Notes: generated from the sequence alone by a model not told the origin. 64,000 nucleotides of DNA from an uncultured SAR86 cluster bacterium (GCA_902594515.1 CACJML010000004.1:62001-126000), one strand, 5' to 3'; positions 1 through 12,044 are shown, numbered from the stretch's first letter. Made by a program: numbers and translations.

Positions 1-1
1 A

Positions 2-2641
<2,640 letters not shown>

Positions 2642-2649
2642 TTGTTTAT

Positions 2650-3999
2650 TTATATCAACAGATGTTTACTTATTTCATCTATGTCTATGGTTTTTTGATC
2701 CATTGTATCTCTATCTCTAAGAGTAACCGTTTTCTTCTCTAAACTGTCGTAATCAATTGTAATACAGATTGGCGTTCCAATTTCATCATGTTTTCTGTAG
2801 CTTTTTCCAATGTTCCCAGTATTTTCGAGAATTATTCTGCGGTTTGATGCTTGCTGTAACTGATTCTTAATTTCCTTAGCTAAGTTTACTAAGCTATCAT
2901 CATTCTTTTTGAGCGGAATCACCGCAGCAGATATTGGAGCAAGATGTTTTGAAAGCTTTAATACAGTTCTGGTTTTTCCATCTGGAAGGCTTTCTTCGTT
3001 GTATGCTTCATTAAGTATTGCTAGGAATGCTCTATCAACTCCAGCAGAAGGCTCAATTACATATGGTATTTCCCATTTTTTTTCATTTAAATTATGAACA
3101 GCAAGCTTAGAATTAGATTCTTTATTGTTTGTAACCTTGGCTGTTATTTCAAATTCATTTTGATTTTTGCTATGAGAACCAAGATCAAAGTCTGTCCTGT
3201 TAGCTATACCCTCTAATTCTTCAACTCCGTGTGGAAACTTGTACATGAGATCATATGTTTTCTTCGAATAATGAGAGAGCTCATCTTGAGGCACATCCAA
3301 AATTTCGAGACTTGATCTAGGAACTCCTTGATCTTCCCACCATGATAATCTTTCTTCTAACCAATATTCATGCCATTGTTCATCATCACCATTTTTTACA
3401 AAAAACTCTAACTCCATTTGTTCAAATTCGCGAACCCTAAAAATAAAATTTCTTGGCGTAATTTCATTCCTAAAAGCTTTGCCAATTTGAGCTATTCCAA
3501 ATGGTAAACTCTTAGGATTTGAGTCCAATACATTTTTAAAGTTTGTAAAAATTTGCTGAGCAGTTTCAGGCCTTAAATAAGCAAAATTTTTACCATCATC
3601 AACAGGCCCAACTGCTGTCTTGAACATTAAGTTAAATGGGCGCGGATCTGTTAGATTCGTAGAACCACAAAGTGGGCACTTACTATCGTCTAAGTGATCG
3701 GCCCTAAAACGTCCATTGCAATCTTTACAATCAACCAATGGATCTGAAAAAGTATCCTCGTGTCCTGAATATTTAAGTACTTTTGGGTTTGTTAATATTG
3801 ACGCATCTAAGCCTTCAACATCATCTCTTTTATAGACCATGGATGACCACCAGGAATCCTTAATATTCTTCTTAAGCTCTACTCCCATTGGACCATAGTC
3901 ATATATTCCCTGAAGACCACCATAAATTTCTCCAGATTGAAAAATAAATCCCCGCCTCTTACACAAAGAAACAAGTTCATCCATTGAATTTACAGGCAT
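2650..3999 (-). CDS. glyS: Single-chain (alpha2-type) glycyl-tRNA synthetase
   Basis: Charges tRNA-Gly with glycine. This is the one-polypeptide class II enzyme (449 residues), not the alpha2beta2 GlyQ/GlyS pair usual in Gammaproteobacteria. It begins with the [14 protein letters not shown] block typical of alpha2 GlyRS. A CxxC...CxxC zinc-ribbon-like insert (CKDC...CPLC) lies near residues 96-115. The class II motif 2 region ([19 protein letters not shown]), motif 3 ([13 protein letters not shown]) and a C-terminal anticodon-binding domain follow. The gene lies exactly where Pseudomonas carries glyQ-glyS between plsC and an lpxL-type gene. AGGA 7 nt before the ATG is a good ribosome binding site and supports this start. 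Confidence 0.95.
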   Translation of the reverse strand: MPVNSMDELVSLCKRRGFIFQSGEIYGGLQGIYDYGPMGVELKKNIKDSWWSSMVYKRDDVEGLDASILTNPKVLKYSGHEDTFSDPLVDCKDCNGRFRADHLDDSKCPLCGSTNLTDPRPFNLMFKTAVGPVDDGKNFAYLRPETAQQIFTNFKNVLDSNPKSLPFGIAQIGKAFRNEITPRNFIFRVREFEQMELEFFVKNGDDEQWHEYWLEERLSWWEDQGVPRSSLEILDVPQDELSHYSKKTYDLMYKFPHGVEELEGIANRTDFDLGSHSKNQNEFEITAKVTNNKESNSKLAVHNLNEKKWEIPYVIEPSAGVDRAFLAILNEAYNEESLPDGKTRTVLKLSKHLAPISAAVIPLKKNDDSLVNLAKEIKNQLQQASNRRIILENTGNIGKSYRKHDEIGTPICITIDYDSLEKKTVTLRDRDTMDQKTIDIDEISKHLLI

Positions 4000-4019
4000 A
4001 TAAAGATCCTAAAGTTAAA

Positions 4020-4051
4020 TTATATACTCTAATATGATCATATAATTAAGT
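4020..4051. promoter_or_regulatory. Divergent promoter region between glyS and the lpxL-like gene
   Basis: A TATAAT at 4041-4046 ends only 5 nt before the ATG at 4052, and no Shine-Dalgarno is visible there, so the rightward mRNA may be leaderless. Leftward, a TATAAT reads on the minus strand in the AT-rich run just before 4030, with room for a normal leader carrying AGGA before the GlyRS start. No convincing -35 box is visible for either direction. Confidence 0.35.
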
Positions 4052-4912
4052 ATGAAAACATTACTTTATGTTTTAACAATATCTGGGTTAACCGTCGGAA
4101 CTAAGCTAATTGAAATTGCGTATAACCTTGGTCTTAGATTTTTAATTAGAAGGACAAATTTTTACAAAATATCTAAAGCAAATATAACTACAGTCTTTGC
4201 TAACAAATCTAAGAATGAAATAGATAATCTAGTCAATGAAAGCTGTAAAGAAACACTCACCTCATTTTTTGAAAGCCTTTATTCTTGGGGTCATGGCCCT
4301 CAAAAAACTTCCTTTCATGTTAACAAGGTTGTAGACCGTTATTTATACACTCAAGAAACTGTTAACAACCCAAGGTTATGTTTCTCTTTTCACAATCGCA
4401 GCATAGACTTTATGCTCTCGTGGTTAATAGTTCAAAGTCAAAGTACGGTAATGTACAAACCATTTAAATTGAAACCCTTTGATGAGTATGTAAAAAAGCA
4501 TCGCTCATATAACAATTCATTACCTGTTGAGGCATCTATAAGAGGTGTTAGACAAATGCTTATAGATATTAAAAGCAATAAAACTATAACGCTTGCCTCT
4601 GATCAAGTTCCACAAAGAAAATTAGGCATCGAATCGTATTTTTTCGGGAAAAAATGCTATTCAACAACAATAGTTAGCTCACTTGCAAAAAAAATGAACA
4701 ATCTTCCAATAATGGTGTATGTAACTAAACCAAATAAATCAATTTATTCAATAGTATTTGCCCAATCTTCACCTCAAATTAAATTAGATGACGGTCATAT
4801 ATATATGAATCAACTTTTCGAAGCAGAAATTTCCAAGAATCCGAAAGAATATTCATGGGAATATAAAAAGTTCAGAAGAATAGAAGAAAACAAAGATTTA
4901 TATAATTTCTAG
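4052..4912 (+). CDS. LpxL/HtrB-family lysophospholipid or lipid A acyltransferase
   Basis: Member of the lipid A biosynthesis (HtrB/LpxL/LpxM) acyltransferase family, inner-membrane enzymes that transfer secondary acyl chains. It has an N-terminal hydrophobic segment (about residues 3-30) and the H-x4-D catalytic box HNRSID with H114 and D119. A DQVPQRKLGIESYFFG block near 189 corresponds to the DQ...FFG region of LpxL. It has 286 residues, slightly shorter than E. coli LpxL (about 306). It occupies the place of the lpxL-type gene in the Pseudomonas gyrB-trkA region. The acyl chain and acceptor cannot be told from sequence. Its TAG overlaps the trkH stop in a shared CTAG. Confidence 0.8.
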   Translation: MKTLLYVLTISGLTVGTKLIEIAYNLGLRFLIRRTNFYKISKANITTVFANKSKNEIDNLVNESCKETLTSFFESLYSWGHGPQKTSFHVNKVVDRYLYTQETVNNPRLCFSFHNRSIDFMLSWLIVQSQSTVMYKPFKLKPFDEYVKKHRSYNNSLPVEASIRGVRQMLIDIKSNKTITLASDQVPQRKLGIESYFFGKKCYSTTIVSSLAKKMNNLPIMVYVTKPNKSIYSIVFAQSSPQIKLDDGHIYMNQLFEAEISKNPKEYSWEYKKFRRIEENKDLYNF

Positions 4913-6345
4913 CGTTTCCAAAAAGCTGGAGTCAGCAGAACCAAAAGCGTAAAAATTTCTAATCTTCCAAGTATCATCGCTAAAGATAAAACAATTTTTG
5001 TAAAGCTTGAGAGCGATTCATAGTTTGATGAAACTTCGCCCAGTCCAGGTCCCAGGTTGTTAAGGGTTGCCCCAACAGCTGAAAAAGAGCTTTCAAAATC
5101 AAGTCCAGACATTAGCACTAGAACTAAAAGAATTATGAAGGTAATTACATACACAGCAAAAAATCCCCAGACTTTCTCAGAAATAGAGGCATCGACAACT
5201 TTTTTTCCTATTCTTGAAGTTACAACAACATTTGGATGAATGGTTTTAATTATTTCTTGTCTAGCCTGGTCTAAGATTATAAGAACTCTCCATGATTTGA
5301 GACCGCCACCAACAGATCCAGAGCAAGCACCAATAAAGGCTCCAACAAGAAGCAAGAAAGGTATATAGCCCGGCCAAAGCGAGTAATCGTCTATTGTAAA
5401 ACCCGAGGTAGTAATTATTGAAATTGTTTGGAAAATAGATTTTCTTAACGTATCCCAATCGAGCATTGAAAATGTCGCAAAACATATAATTGTAAGCGTA
5501 AGAAATATTGCAATCACTGAAAGAAAAAATCTCAGCTCCTCACTGTATAAATATTTAAGAAATTTCCTCTCATATAGAGCAGCATAGTGCAGCGAAAATG
5601 ATGTGGCAGACATCAACATAAAAATAATACAAACAACCTCTACAGCAAAACTATCAAAATAGCCTATGCTTGCGTCATGAGTCGAAAAGCCGCCAATCGC
5701 AACAGTTGATAATGCATGAGCGAAGGCATCAAAAAGTCCCATTCCTGAGATTAAATATGCTAGTAAACAGCTAATCGTCAAAAATAAATATATTTGCCAA
5801 AGAGCTTTTGCATTTTGTGTGATCCTAGGAGTTAATCTCTGCGAAGACTCAAAGCTAGGAACTTCCATCTTAAATAATTGACCACCACCAATACCTAGGG
5901 TTGGCATAATCGCGACCACAAGAATTATTAGCCCCATTCCCCCAACCCATTGAAGCATCTGTCTGTAGATCAAAAGTGATTTAGGCAAATTATCTAAGCC
6001 AACGAGAACCGTTGCGCCCGTCGTTGTTATTCCAGATGTTGACTCAAAAAATGCATTTACCGGCGATATTCCATAAGCAATAAAAGGTATAGCACCCACA
6101 ATACCTAACACGAACCAAAACATAGCAGTAACAATGAAGCCATCTGATATTTTGAGAGCATCAATTGAGTTTTTGTTTGGGAGCCACATTAGCAAACCCA
6201 ATAACATCACACCAATAAAGACCAATACGAAGCTAAAGTAATTTATTTCATTAAATATATAACCCACAAATGCCGGCACCAGAAAAACAGCACTAAATGA
6301 GCACAAAAGAATTCCAAATAATGAAAAAATAGGCCTAATATTCAA
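4909..6345 (-). CDS. trkH: Trk potassium uptake protein, membrane subunit TrkH
   Basis: Potassium-translocating subunit of the Trk system in the inner membrane. It has 478 residues with many hydrophobic segments in the fourfold M1-P-M2 repeat arrangement. Filter-like loops are recognisable (TSGITTTGATVL near residue 105, SIITTSGFTIDDY near 312, GSVGGGLKSWR near 345). It lies 2 nt downstream of trkA, so the channel and its regulatory subunit form one transcription unit. In Pseudomonas trkA sits at this locus next to rsmB. The stop codon overlaps that of the acyltransferase gene. Confidence 0.93.
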   Translation of the reverse strand: MNIRPIFSLFGILLCSFSAVFLVPAFVGYIFNEINYFSFVLVFIGVMLLGLLMWLPNKNSIDALKISDGFIVTAMFWFVLGIVGAIPFIAYGISPVNAFFESTSGITTTGATVLVGLDNLPKSLLIYRQMLQWVGGMGLIILVVAIMPTLGIGGGQLFKMEVPSFESSQRLTPRITQNAKALWQIYLFLTISCLLAYLISGMGLFDAFAHALSTVAIGGFSTHDASIGYFDSFAVEVVCIIFMLMSATSFSLHYAALYERKFLKYLYSEELRFFLSVIAIFLTLTIICFATFSMLDWDTLRKSIFQTISIITTSGFTIDDYSLWPGYIPFLLLVGAFIGACSGSVGGGLKSWRVLIILDQARQEIIKTIHPNVVVTSRIGKKVVDASISEKVWGFFAVYVITFIILLVLVLMSGLDFESSFSAVGATLNNLGPGLGEVSSNYESLSSFTKIVLSLAMILGRLEIFTLLVLLTPAFWKR

Positions 6346-6347
6346 AT

Positions 6348-7706
6348 TTATGACTCCTTGAAGAGTTTTTCAATTTGAGATTTGTCTGTCTTGCCGTTGA
6401 TAAAAACTATTAAGTGATCGTCCCTCTCAATGGTAAGGTCATCAGAAGGAATAATGTTTTTTCCATTTCGATAGATTGAACCAAGAACTGAATTTTCAGG
6501 TAGAGGAAGTAGGACATATTTTGATCCAAATAAATCTTTAGTGTCATTATTGAAATGAATAACACCTTCCAAGGCCTCAACCCCTGAATTCATCTTTAAT
6601 AAAACCTCTTGTGGCATATCTACTGATGTGAGATGTTGCATTACTAGAGAAACTGTCATTCTTTGTGGTGAAAGAGGAAGATCTACAAAACTTTTCGGCA
6701 GAATATTAATGTATGAATAATTGTTAAGGATTATGAGAGTTTTCTTTGCACCTAGTTTCTTTGCAAGGAAAGCTGACATAATATTTGTTTCATCATCATT
6801 TGTAAGCGCGCAAAATACATCTATATTTTCAATGTTTTCGCTCCGTAATAACTCTTCATCAGAGCCACTTCCCTTTAAAACTATTGCTTTGTTTAAATCT
6901 TTTGCAATTGATTCACATTTGGTATGGTCTTGCTCTAAAACTTTAACTTTATAATTTTTTTCTAGGGTCATTGCCAAGGAAAGGCCTATCCTGCCACCTC
7001 CTACAATCATTATTCTTGATGAAGTATCTCCTTGATCCCTGAGCTCATTAACGATTTTGTCTATATTCTCTTCAGAGGATAAAAAGTAAACTTCATCATT
7101 TTCTTTGATGACCGTGCTTCCATCAGGAACAACGGGCTTATTTTTTCTAAATATAGTTGGAACAAATGTATCTATTTCAGGCAAATCACTTTTTATTGAT
7201 TTAAGTTCCCTATTCACAAGCTTTCCATCTTTTTTAGCTTTTACTGAAACCAGCTTCACCTTACCGTCTGCAAAAGATTCTATTTGTTCTGCACCCGGAT
7301 GATTAATTAGGTCAACAATGTGCTGAGTAACTTCTAGCTCAGGGCTTATGGCAACATCAATATTATCTGCGCCAAGAGCATCCAAATTTTTAATATATGT
7401 ATAGTCAGATAGCCTACAAATAGTCTTTGATACATTAAATAGTTTTTTTGCTAGCTGACACGCGACGATATTCACTTCATCATCATTAGTAACTGCAAGA
7501 ACAACAGTCTCTATATTAGCGCCTGCTTTTTTAAGAACTTCAGGGCTTGATGCATGCCCTTGAACAATTGCAAGGTCATGATCCTCTTGTATACTTTTTA
7601 ATCTTTCAATATCAACATCAACTATACAAACATCAAAAGTTTGCCTAGCTAAATTCTTAGCAATATTTCTACCTACTTTTCCAGCCCCTAATACAAGAAT
7701 GTTCAT
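6348..7706 (-). CDS. trkA: Trk potassium uptake regulatory subunit TrkA
   Basis: Cytoplasmic NAD-binding regulator that gates TrkH. Two RCK halves are visible. Each starts with a Rossmann glycine motif (GAGKVGRNIA at about residue 7, GGGRIGLSLA at about 237) and is followed by a TrkA-C subdomain, giving 452 residues, close to E. coli TrkA (458). It is followed 2 nt later by trkH. Upstream, 36 nt separate it from fmt, where most gammaproteobacteria have rsmB (sun); that gene is not here. Confidence 0.95.
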   Translation of the reverse strand: MNILVLGAGKVGRNIAKNLARQTFDVCIVDVDIERLKSIQEDHDLAIVQGHASSPEVLKKAGANIETVVLAVTNDDEVNIVACQLAKKLFNVSKTICRLSDYTYIKNLDALGADNIDVAISPELEVTQHIVDLINHPGAEQIESFADGKVKLVSVKAKKDGKLVNRELKSIKSDLPEIDTFVPTIFRKNKPVVPDGSTVIKENDEVYFLSSEENIDKIVNELRDQGDTSSRIMIVGGGRIGLSLAMTLEKNYKVKVLEQDHTKCESIAKDLNKAIVLKGSGSDEELLRSENIENIDVFCALTNDDETNIMSAFLAKKLGAKKTLIILNNYSYINILPKSFVDLPLSPQRMTVSLVMQHLTSVDMPQEVLLKMNSGVEALEGVIHFNNDTKDLFGSKYVLLPLPENSVLGSIYRNGKNIIPSDDLTIERDDHLIVFINGKTDKSQIEKLFKES

Positions 7707-7742
7707 ATGCGTAACTTAAACCTGTTTTGCTTCAATGGGAAG

Positions 7743-8678
7743 TTATTCAAAATAATTAGAGTATGCATTATAAATATCACTCTTATTAATGATTTTCTTT
7801 CCTGGCATTTGTAAGTGAGTGATTACTATCTTTGAATCTATTGTTTTAATATATAAACCATCTTTAGTAACTTTAAATATTGAACCAGAATTTTCCATGT
7901 GAATATCATCATTAGGATCTGCAAGCTTTAGTCCATGTATTTTTATATCTACATTTTTATATCTAAAAAAAACTCCAGGCCAGCCTTTATATGCTCTAAA
8001 TTTGAGAAGTATTTTTTCTGAATTATCTTTTTGTAAATCAATCAATCCAGACTCTTTTTTGATTTTATTGCAATATGATGCGTCATCTTCATTTTGGGCA
8101 ATTGGTTTTATATTCTTGTTTTTTATTTCAGATAAAACACTAGTAATATTTTTAGCTGCGATGACCGATAGTTTTTCTTCAAGCTCTTCCTTATCCAATT
8201 CGTTAATATCAATTTTAAACTTTCTATAAATTGGGCCCTCATCCAATCCCTTTGTCATTTTCATTATTGATATTCCAGCCATTGTGTCACCTGTCAAAAT
8301 TGTTGATTGTATTGGAGAAGCCCCTCTGTGTTTTGGTAAAACAGAATAGTGAACATTTATTGGCTCGTAAACAGGAGCGTTCAACATCCAATCAGGTAGA
8401 ATCTTTCCATAGGCCGCAACAAGAAGAAAATCAAAATCAAAGCCAGTAATTAATTTTTTAATTTCATTCAAAGATCTTGGCTCCAATAAATCAATGCCAT
8501 TTTCAGTGGCTTTAATTGCTACTTCTGTGGGTATAAGCTTGTTGCCTCTTTTTGCTCTTTTGGGTTCTTGTGAAATAACGTATGGAACTTCTACCTTACT
8601 ATTGTCAATTAATGATTGAAGTATTGTCGAAGATGATTTTGGAGAACCTGCAAAAACAATTTTTAATTTATTTTCCAT
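7743..8678 (-). CDS. fmt: Methionyl-tRNA formyltransferase
   Basis: Formylates initiator Met-tRNA using 10-formyltetrahydrofolate. The N-terminal formyltransferase domain has the NVHYSVLPKHRGASPIQ block with N108 and H110, and the GDTMAGISIMKM...DEGP block carrying the catalytic Asp region. The C-terminal OB-like domain is at about residues 205-311. The length of 311 matches the family. It lies downstream of def (49 nt apart), the usual pairing of formylation and deformylation genes. Confidence 0.95.
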   Translation of the reverse strand: MENKLKIVFAGSPKSSSTILQSLIDNSKVEVPYVISQEPKRAKRGNKLIPTEVAIKATENGIDLLEPRSLNEIKKLITGFDFDFLLVAAYGKILPDWMLNAPVYEPINVHYSVLPKHRGASPIQSTILTGDTMAGISIMKMTKGLDEGPIYRKFKIDINELDKEELEEKLSVIAAKNITSVLSEIKNKNIKPIAQNEDDASYCNKIKKESGLIDLQKDNSEKILLKFRAYKGWPGVFFRYKNVDIKIHGLKLADPNDDIHMENSGSIFKVTKDGLYIKTIDSKIVITHLQMPGKKIINKSDIYNAYSNYFE

Positions 8679-8727
8679 TGAATTCTTTTAAAAGTTGCTA
8701 AATATAATTAAATTCGTTGAAATTCTC

Positions 8728-9225
8728 TTAAATTCGCTTATTTAGCTTATTTCTTATTCTATCTCGCTTTAATGTTGATAAATAGTCGACCATAAGTTTG
8801 CCTTCTAAATGATCTATTTCATGTTGAATACATACAGTTAACAAGCCCTCTGGTTCATCTTCTAATCGATCGCCATCAAGATTCTGCCATTTTAGGATTA
8901 TTTGATCAGGCCTAGTAATTTCCTCATTAATACCTGGTACAGAAAGACATCCTTCTGAGAAGGTATATAAACTTTTGTTGCTTTTTATTTCAAATTCTGG
9001 ATTTATAAATACTCTGGGCTCATTTCTTTCTTCACTTATATCCATAACGATAACTCTTTTATGAACATTTACTTGAGTTGCAGCTAACCCAATACCATTT
9101 TCTGAATACATAGTTTCGAGCATATCATCTGTCAGCTTTTTTAAACTTTTGTCGAATTTTTCTACTGGATCAGCAACTGTCCTTAACCTAGGGTCAGGAA
9201 AAGTTAATATTTTCATTACAGACAT
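8728..9225 (-). CDS. def: Peptide deformylase
   Basis: Metalloenzyme that removes the formyl group from nascent proteins. All three family motifs are intact: GIGLAATQ (44-51), EGCLSVP with metal ligand C93, and QHEIDHLEG with H135, E136 and H139. It has 165 residues, the normal length. It is the first gene of a def-fmt-(trkA-trkH) minus-strand run and is divergent from purE, with a 57-nt promoter region between them. Confidence 0.96.
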   Translation of the reverse strand: MSVMKILTFPDPRLRTVADPVEKFDKSLKKLTDDMLETMYSENGIGLAATQVNVHKRVIVMDISEERNEPRVFINPEFEIKSNKSLYTFSEGCLSVPGINEEITRPDQIILKWQNLDGDRLEDEPEGLLTVCIQHEIDHLEGKLMVDYLSTLKRDRIRNKLNKRI

Positions 9226-9282
9226 GTGGATATTATAGGTTCTTTATTTATAATCTAAACTATATTTTTTTAAGGAATCATA

Positions 9283-9780
9283 ATGTCTAATGAATCAGTC
9301 TCCGTAGGTATATTCATGGGATCTAAATCAGATCTTCCAATTGTTGAAGAATCTGCAAAAATCTTATCTAATTTTGGTGTTTCTTACGATCTTAATGTGC
9401 TTTCTGCTCATCGAACGCCTCATGAGGTTGTTAGAAAGCTTGAAGAACTCGAAAACAAAGGAGTTAAAATTTTTATTGCTGCTGCTGGTATGGCAGCTCA
9501 CCTTGCTGGCGTAATAGCTGCACACACTCACAAGCCTGTTTTAGGAATACCCTTGGGTGGTGGTGATATGAACGGATTGGATTCTTTAATGTCAACCGTC
9601 CAAATGCCAAAAGGTATTCCCGTAGCAACCTTTGCTATTGGAAAATCTGGTGCCATAAATGCTGCGTTATGTGCGGTTCAGATTTTATCTCTTGCTGATT
9701 CAAACTTAAGCGATAAGTTTGATCAGTTTAGAAAAGATCAAACCGAAGAAGTTATTCAGATTAACTCTGAAATAAACTAA
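9283..9780 (+). CDS. purE: N5-carboxyaminoimidazole ribonucleotide mutase
   Basis: Converts N5-CAIR to CAIR in purine synthesis. The N-terminal MGSKSDLP loop and the SAHRTPH active-site segment are conserved, as is the GIPLGGG...MPKGIPVAT block; 165 residues is typical of class I PurE. AAGGA lies a few bases before the ATG. The usual partner purK is not adjacent: tsaC follows after 2 nt, so PurK must be elsewhere or absent. Confidence 0.94.
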   Translation: MSNESVSVGIFMGSKSDLPIVEESAKILSNFGVSYDLNVLSAHRTPHEVVRKLEELENKGVKIFIAAAGMAAHLAGVIAAHTHKPVLGIPLGGGDMNGLDSLMSTVQMPKGIPVATFAIGKSGAINAALCAVQILSLADSNLSDKFDQFRKDQTEEVIQINSEIN

Positions 9781-9782
9781 TT

Positions 9783-10334
9783 TTGAAAGAAATTGTTGAC
9801 GTCAAAGAGGGCGCTGACTGGCTTTTAAATAATCGCATATTAATTCATCCAACTGATGGCATTTGGGGTTTAGGTTGTATCGCTACAAAAGCTGCGATCA
9901 CAAAGATTGATAAATTAAAGCAGAGAAAAAAAAATAAAAATTACATCATTCTATTTCACGACATTGATAATGCATTAGAGCATATTGAGTCCGACAAAAT
10001 TGATAGAAAGTTCATTAGAGAAGTATGGCCGGGACACGTAACTTTAGTAGCAGAATCAGCCAGCAAATGCCTGGAAAGTTTTACAGATGAAAAAAATAAT
10101 ATTGCATGTAGAGTTAGCACTCACTATCATCTGAATGCACTGATTAAAGAACTCAATGCTCCTTTTATTTCTACATCAGCAAACATATCCGGTACAGAAT
10201 ATACAAACAATCTTAAGGATATATGCAATACTTTTAAATCAAATGAAGTTGCATTATTTAATCATCGGCTTGGGGGAATTTCTAAGCCATCAAAAATTAT
10301 TATGCTTAAATCAAAAAAGGTAATAAGAGAGTAA
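9783..10334 (+). CDS. tsaC: Threonylcarbamoyl-AMP synthase, TsaC/YrdC type
   Basis: Makes threonylcarbamoyl-AMP from Thr, bicarbonate and ATP for the t6A37 modification of ANN-decoding tRNAs. The YrdC fold is indicated by LIHPTDGIWGLGC near the N-terminus, the KxR-like KQRKKNK segment, WPGHVTLV and the STSANISG block near residue 135. It has 183 residues, the short TsaC form without a Sua5 C-terminal domain. Translation appears to start at TTG, 2 nt after the purE stop. It is followed by hemF after 4 nt, as in Pseudomonas where tsaC is close to hemF and aroE. Confidence 0.9.
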   Translation: MKEIVDVKEGADWLLNNRILIHPTDGIWGLGCIATKAAITKIDKLKQRKKNKNYIILFHDIDNALEHIESDKIDRKFIREVWPGHVTLVAESASKCLESFTDEKNNIACRVSTHYHLNALIKELNAPFISTSANISGTEYTNNLKDICNTFKSNEVALFNHRLGGISKPSKIIMLKSKKVIRE

Positions 10335-10338
10335 TTAA

Positions 10339-11250
10339 GTGAAGATAAATTCAGATTTAAACAAACAGATTGTTAGTCTTTTTCAAGACCATCAATCAAA
10401 AATATCATCTGATTTTGCAGCAATCAATAAAACAGTTGAAGAAAATATTTCTGAGTGGTCAAGACAAAATGGTGGTGGAGGAAAAACAATAATTCTTTCT
10501 GGAGATAAAATCGAAAAAGCTGCAATAAATTTTTCAATAATTCATGACAATATCATTCCAAGTTCCTCTCAAGCAAAAGCATTAGATTTAAAAAAAGGAG
10601 ATGAATTTATTGCGTCTGGACTATCTGTAATTTCTCATCCATCAAATCCAAAAGCACCCACCAGTCATATGAATGGAAGAATATTTATTATTCATAATAA
10701 AAAAGAAATAAAAAAATGGTGGATTGGCGGCGGCTTTGATTTAACACCCTACGTTCCATATAAAACAGATGCTGAGTTATGGCATAAAGGCGCAAAAGAT
10801 TTTTTAAATAAATTTAATAAAACTTATTATTCAAAATTTGCCAAAAATTGTGATGAATACTTCTATCTTCCTCACAGAGACGAACGGAGGGGTATAGGAG
10901 GGATCTTCTTTGATAACTTCAAACATAAAAACATAACAAGCTCACTAAGCTTATTAGCAAATATGTTTGAAACATATTTAACTAGTTATAAAAAAATAAT
11001 AAATAGAAGATTAAATTCTAAATTTTCTACAGATGAAAAAGAATTCCAGTTATATAGACGAGGAAGATACGTAGAGTTTAATTTGCTTTTTGATAGGGGT
11101 ACGAAGTTTGGTATTGAATCAGGGGGAAGAACAGACTCAATTCTGGCTTCACTACCTCAAAATGTTGCTTGGCCAGGCAAATTAACGAGCAAGCAAATTT
11201 CCATGAACAAAAAACTTAATGATTTTTTATCAAATGATTGGCATGCATAA
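10339..11250 (+). CDS. hemF: Oxygen-dependent coproporphyrinogen III oxidase
   Basis: Oxidatively decarboxylates coproporphyrinogen III to protoporphyrinogen IX using O2, in heme synthesis. Conserved blocks include SVISHPSNPKAPTSHMNGR, the WIGGGFDLTPYVPY segment, LPHRDERRGIGGIFFD and the C-terminal EFNLLFDRGTKFGIESGGRTDSILASLP. It has 303 residues, normal for HemF, and a GTG start. It belongs to the purE-tsaC-hemF-aroE-yheV run just ahead of the cytochrome oxidase locus, which fits an aerobic heme demand. Confidence 0.96.
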   Translation: MKINSDLNKQIVSLFQDHQSKISSDFAAINKTVEENISEWSRQNGGGGKTIILSGDKIEKAAINFSIIHDNIIPSSSQAKALDLKKGDEFIASGLSVISHPSNPKAPTSHMNGRIFIIHNKKEIKKWWIGGGFDLTPYVPYKTDAELWHKGAKDFLNKFNKTYYSKFAKNCDEYFYLPHRDERRGIGGIFFDNFKHKNITSSLSLLANMFETYLTSYKKIINRRLNSKFSTDEKEFQLYRRGRYVEFNLLFDRGTKFGIESGGRTDSILASLPQNVAWPGKLTSKQISMNKKLNDFLSNDWHA

Positions 11251-11252
11251 AA

Positions 11253-12044
11253 ATGGAATATAAGTTAGGAGTTGTTGGCTCTCCAATTGAGCACTCACTG
11301 TCTCCTGAGATTCATAATATTTTTGCGCAGGAACTAAATATTAAAATCAGCTATGAGAAATATCTTGTTAATGCCGGCGAGCTTAATAGCTTTTGTAATC
11401 AATTTTTTGACAATCCTAACGCATTAGGATTGAACGTAACTCTTCCATTAAAAAAAGAAGTGCTTGAGCTTGATGCGAACAAATCTAGTATTGTTAATAA
11501 AATCAATACAGCTAACACCATAAAGAAAAGTAATGAATCATTATATTTGCATTCCACTGACGGTCAGGGACTTGTAAATGACTTTAGTAACAAAGGTATA
11601 TCAATCAAAGATAAAAAAATTTTAATACTTGGAGCAGGTGGCTCAGCTGCCAGCATAATTCCAGCTATTAGTGGTTTCAATCCAAGCAGCATCGAGATCG
11701 CAAACAGAAGCGAAGAAAATGCAAATAAATTAATTCGTCGGTTTGGGGAATCTGTTTCTCTTTATGAATACGAGCTTAGCCCTGACATAGTTATAAATTG
11801 TACTTCTGCTGGCCATGATTCAACAGTGCCTAAATTTTTTAACAACTTAAAAATTTCTAAAGACTGCATTCTATATGATTTGAGTTATGGTAATCCTCAC
11901 AAACCAACAAGAAACTGGTTTAAAAAATTTTCACAATACATATATTCTGGTGAGGGTATGCTGGTGGAGCAAGCAGCTCTTTCTTTTGAGTTTTGGTTTG
12001 AAAAAAAACCAACTACAAAAAATATTATTAAAGAAATACTATGA
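11253..12044 (+). CDS. aroE: Shikimate dehydrogenase
   Basis: NADPH-dependent reduction of 3-dehydroshikimate to shikimate in aromatic amino acid synthesis. It has the substrate-binding SPIEHSLSP loop near the N-terminus, the catalytic Lys in NVTLPLKKE, the Rossmann motif LGAGGSAA and a C-terminal EGMLVEQAALSFEFW block. I chose ATG 11253 (MEYKLGVVGSP), 2 nt after hemF, over an in-frame ATG at 11238 because AroE proteins begin directly with this strand. Its TGA overlaps the next ATG (ATGA). Confidence 0.94.
   Translation: MEYKLGVVGSPIEHSLSPEIHNIFAQELNIKISYEKYLVNAGELNSFCNQFFDNPNALGLNVTLPLKKEVLELDANKSSIVNKINTANTIKKSNESLYLHSTDGQGLVNDFSNKGISIKDKKILILGAGGSAASIIPAISGFNPSSIEIANRSEENANKLIRRFGESVSLYEYELSPDIVINCTSAGHDSTVPKFFNNLKISKDCILYDLSYGNPHKPTRNWFKKFSQYIYSGEGMLVEQAALSFEFWFEKKPTTKNIIKEIL

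Noticed and set aside
8708-8736. Direct repeat TTAAATTCG (8708-8716 and 8728-8736) between fmt and def
   Set aside because: Short, AT-rich, and the second copy is partly inside the def coding end; likely chance.
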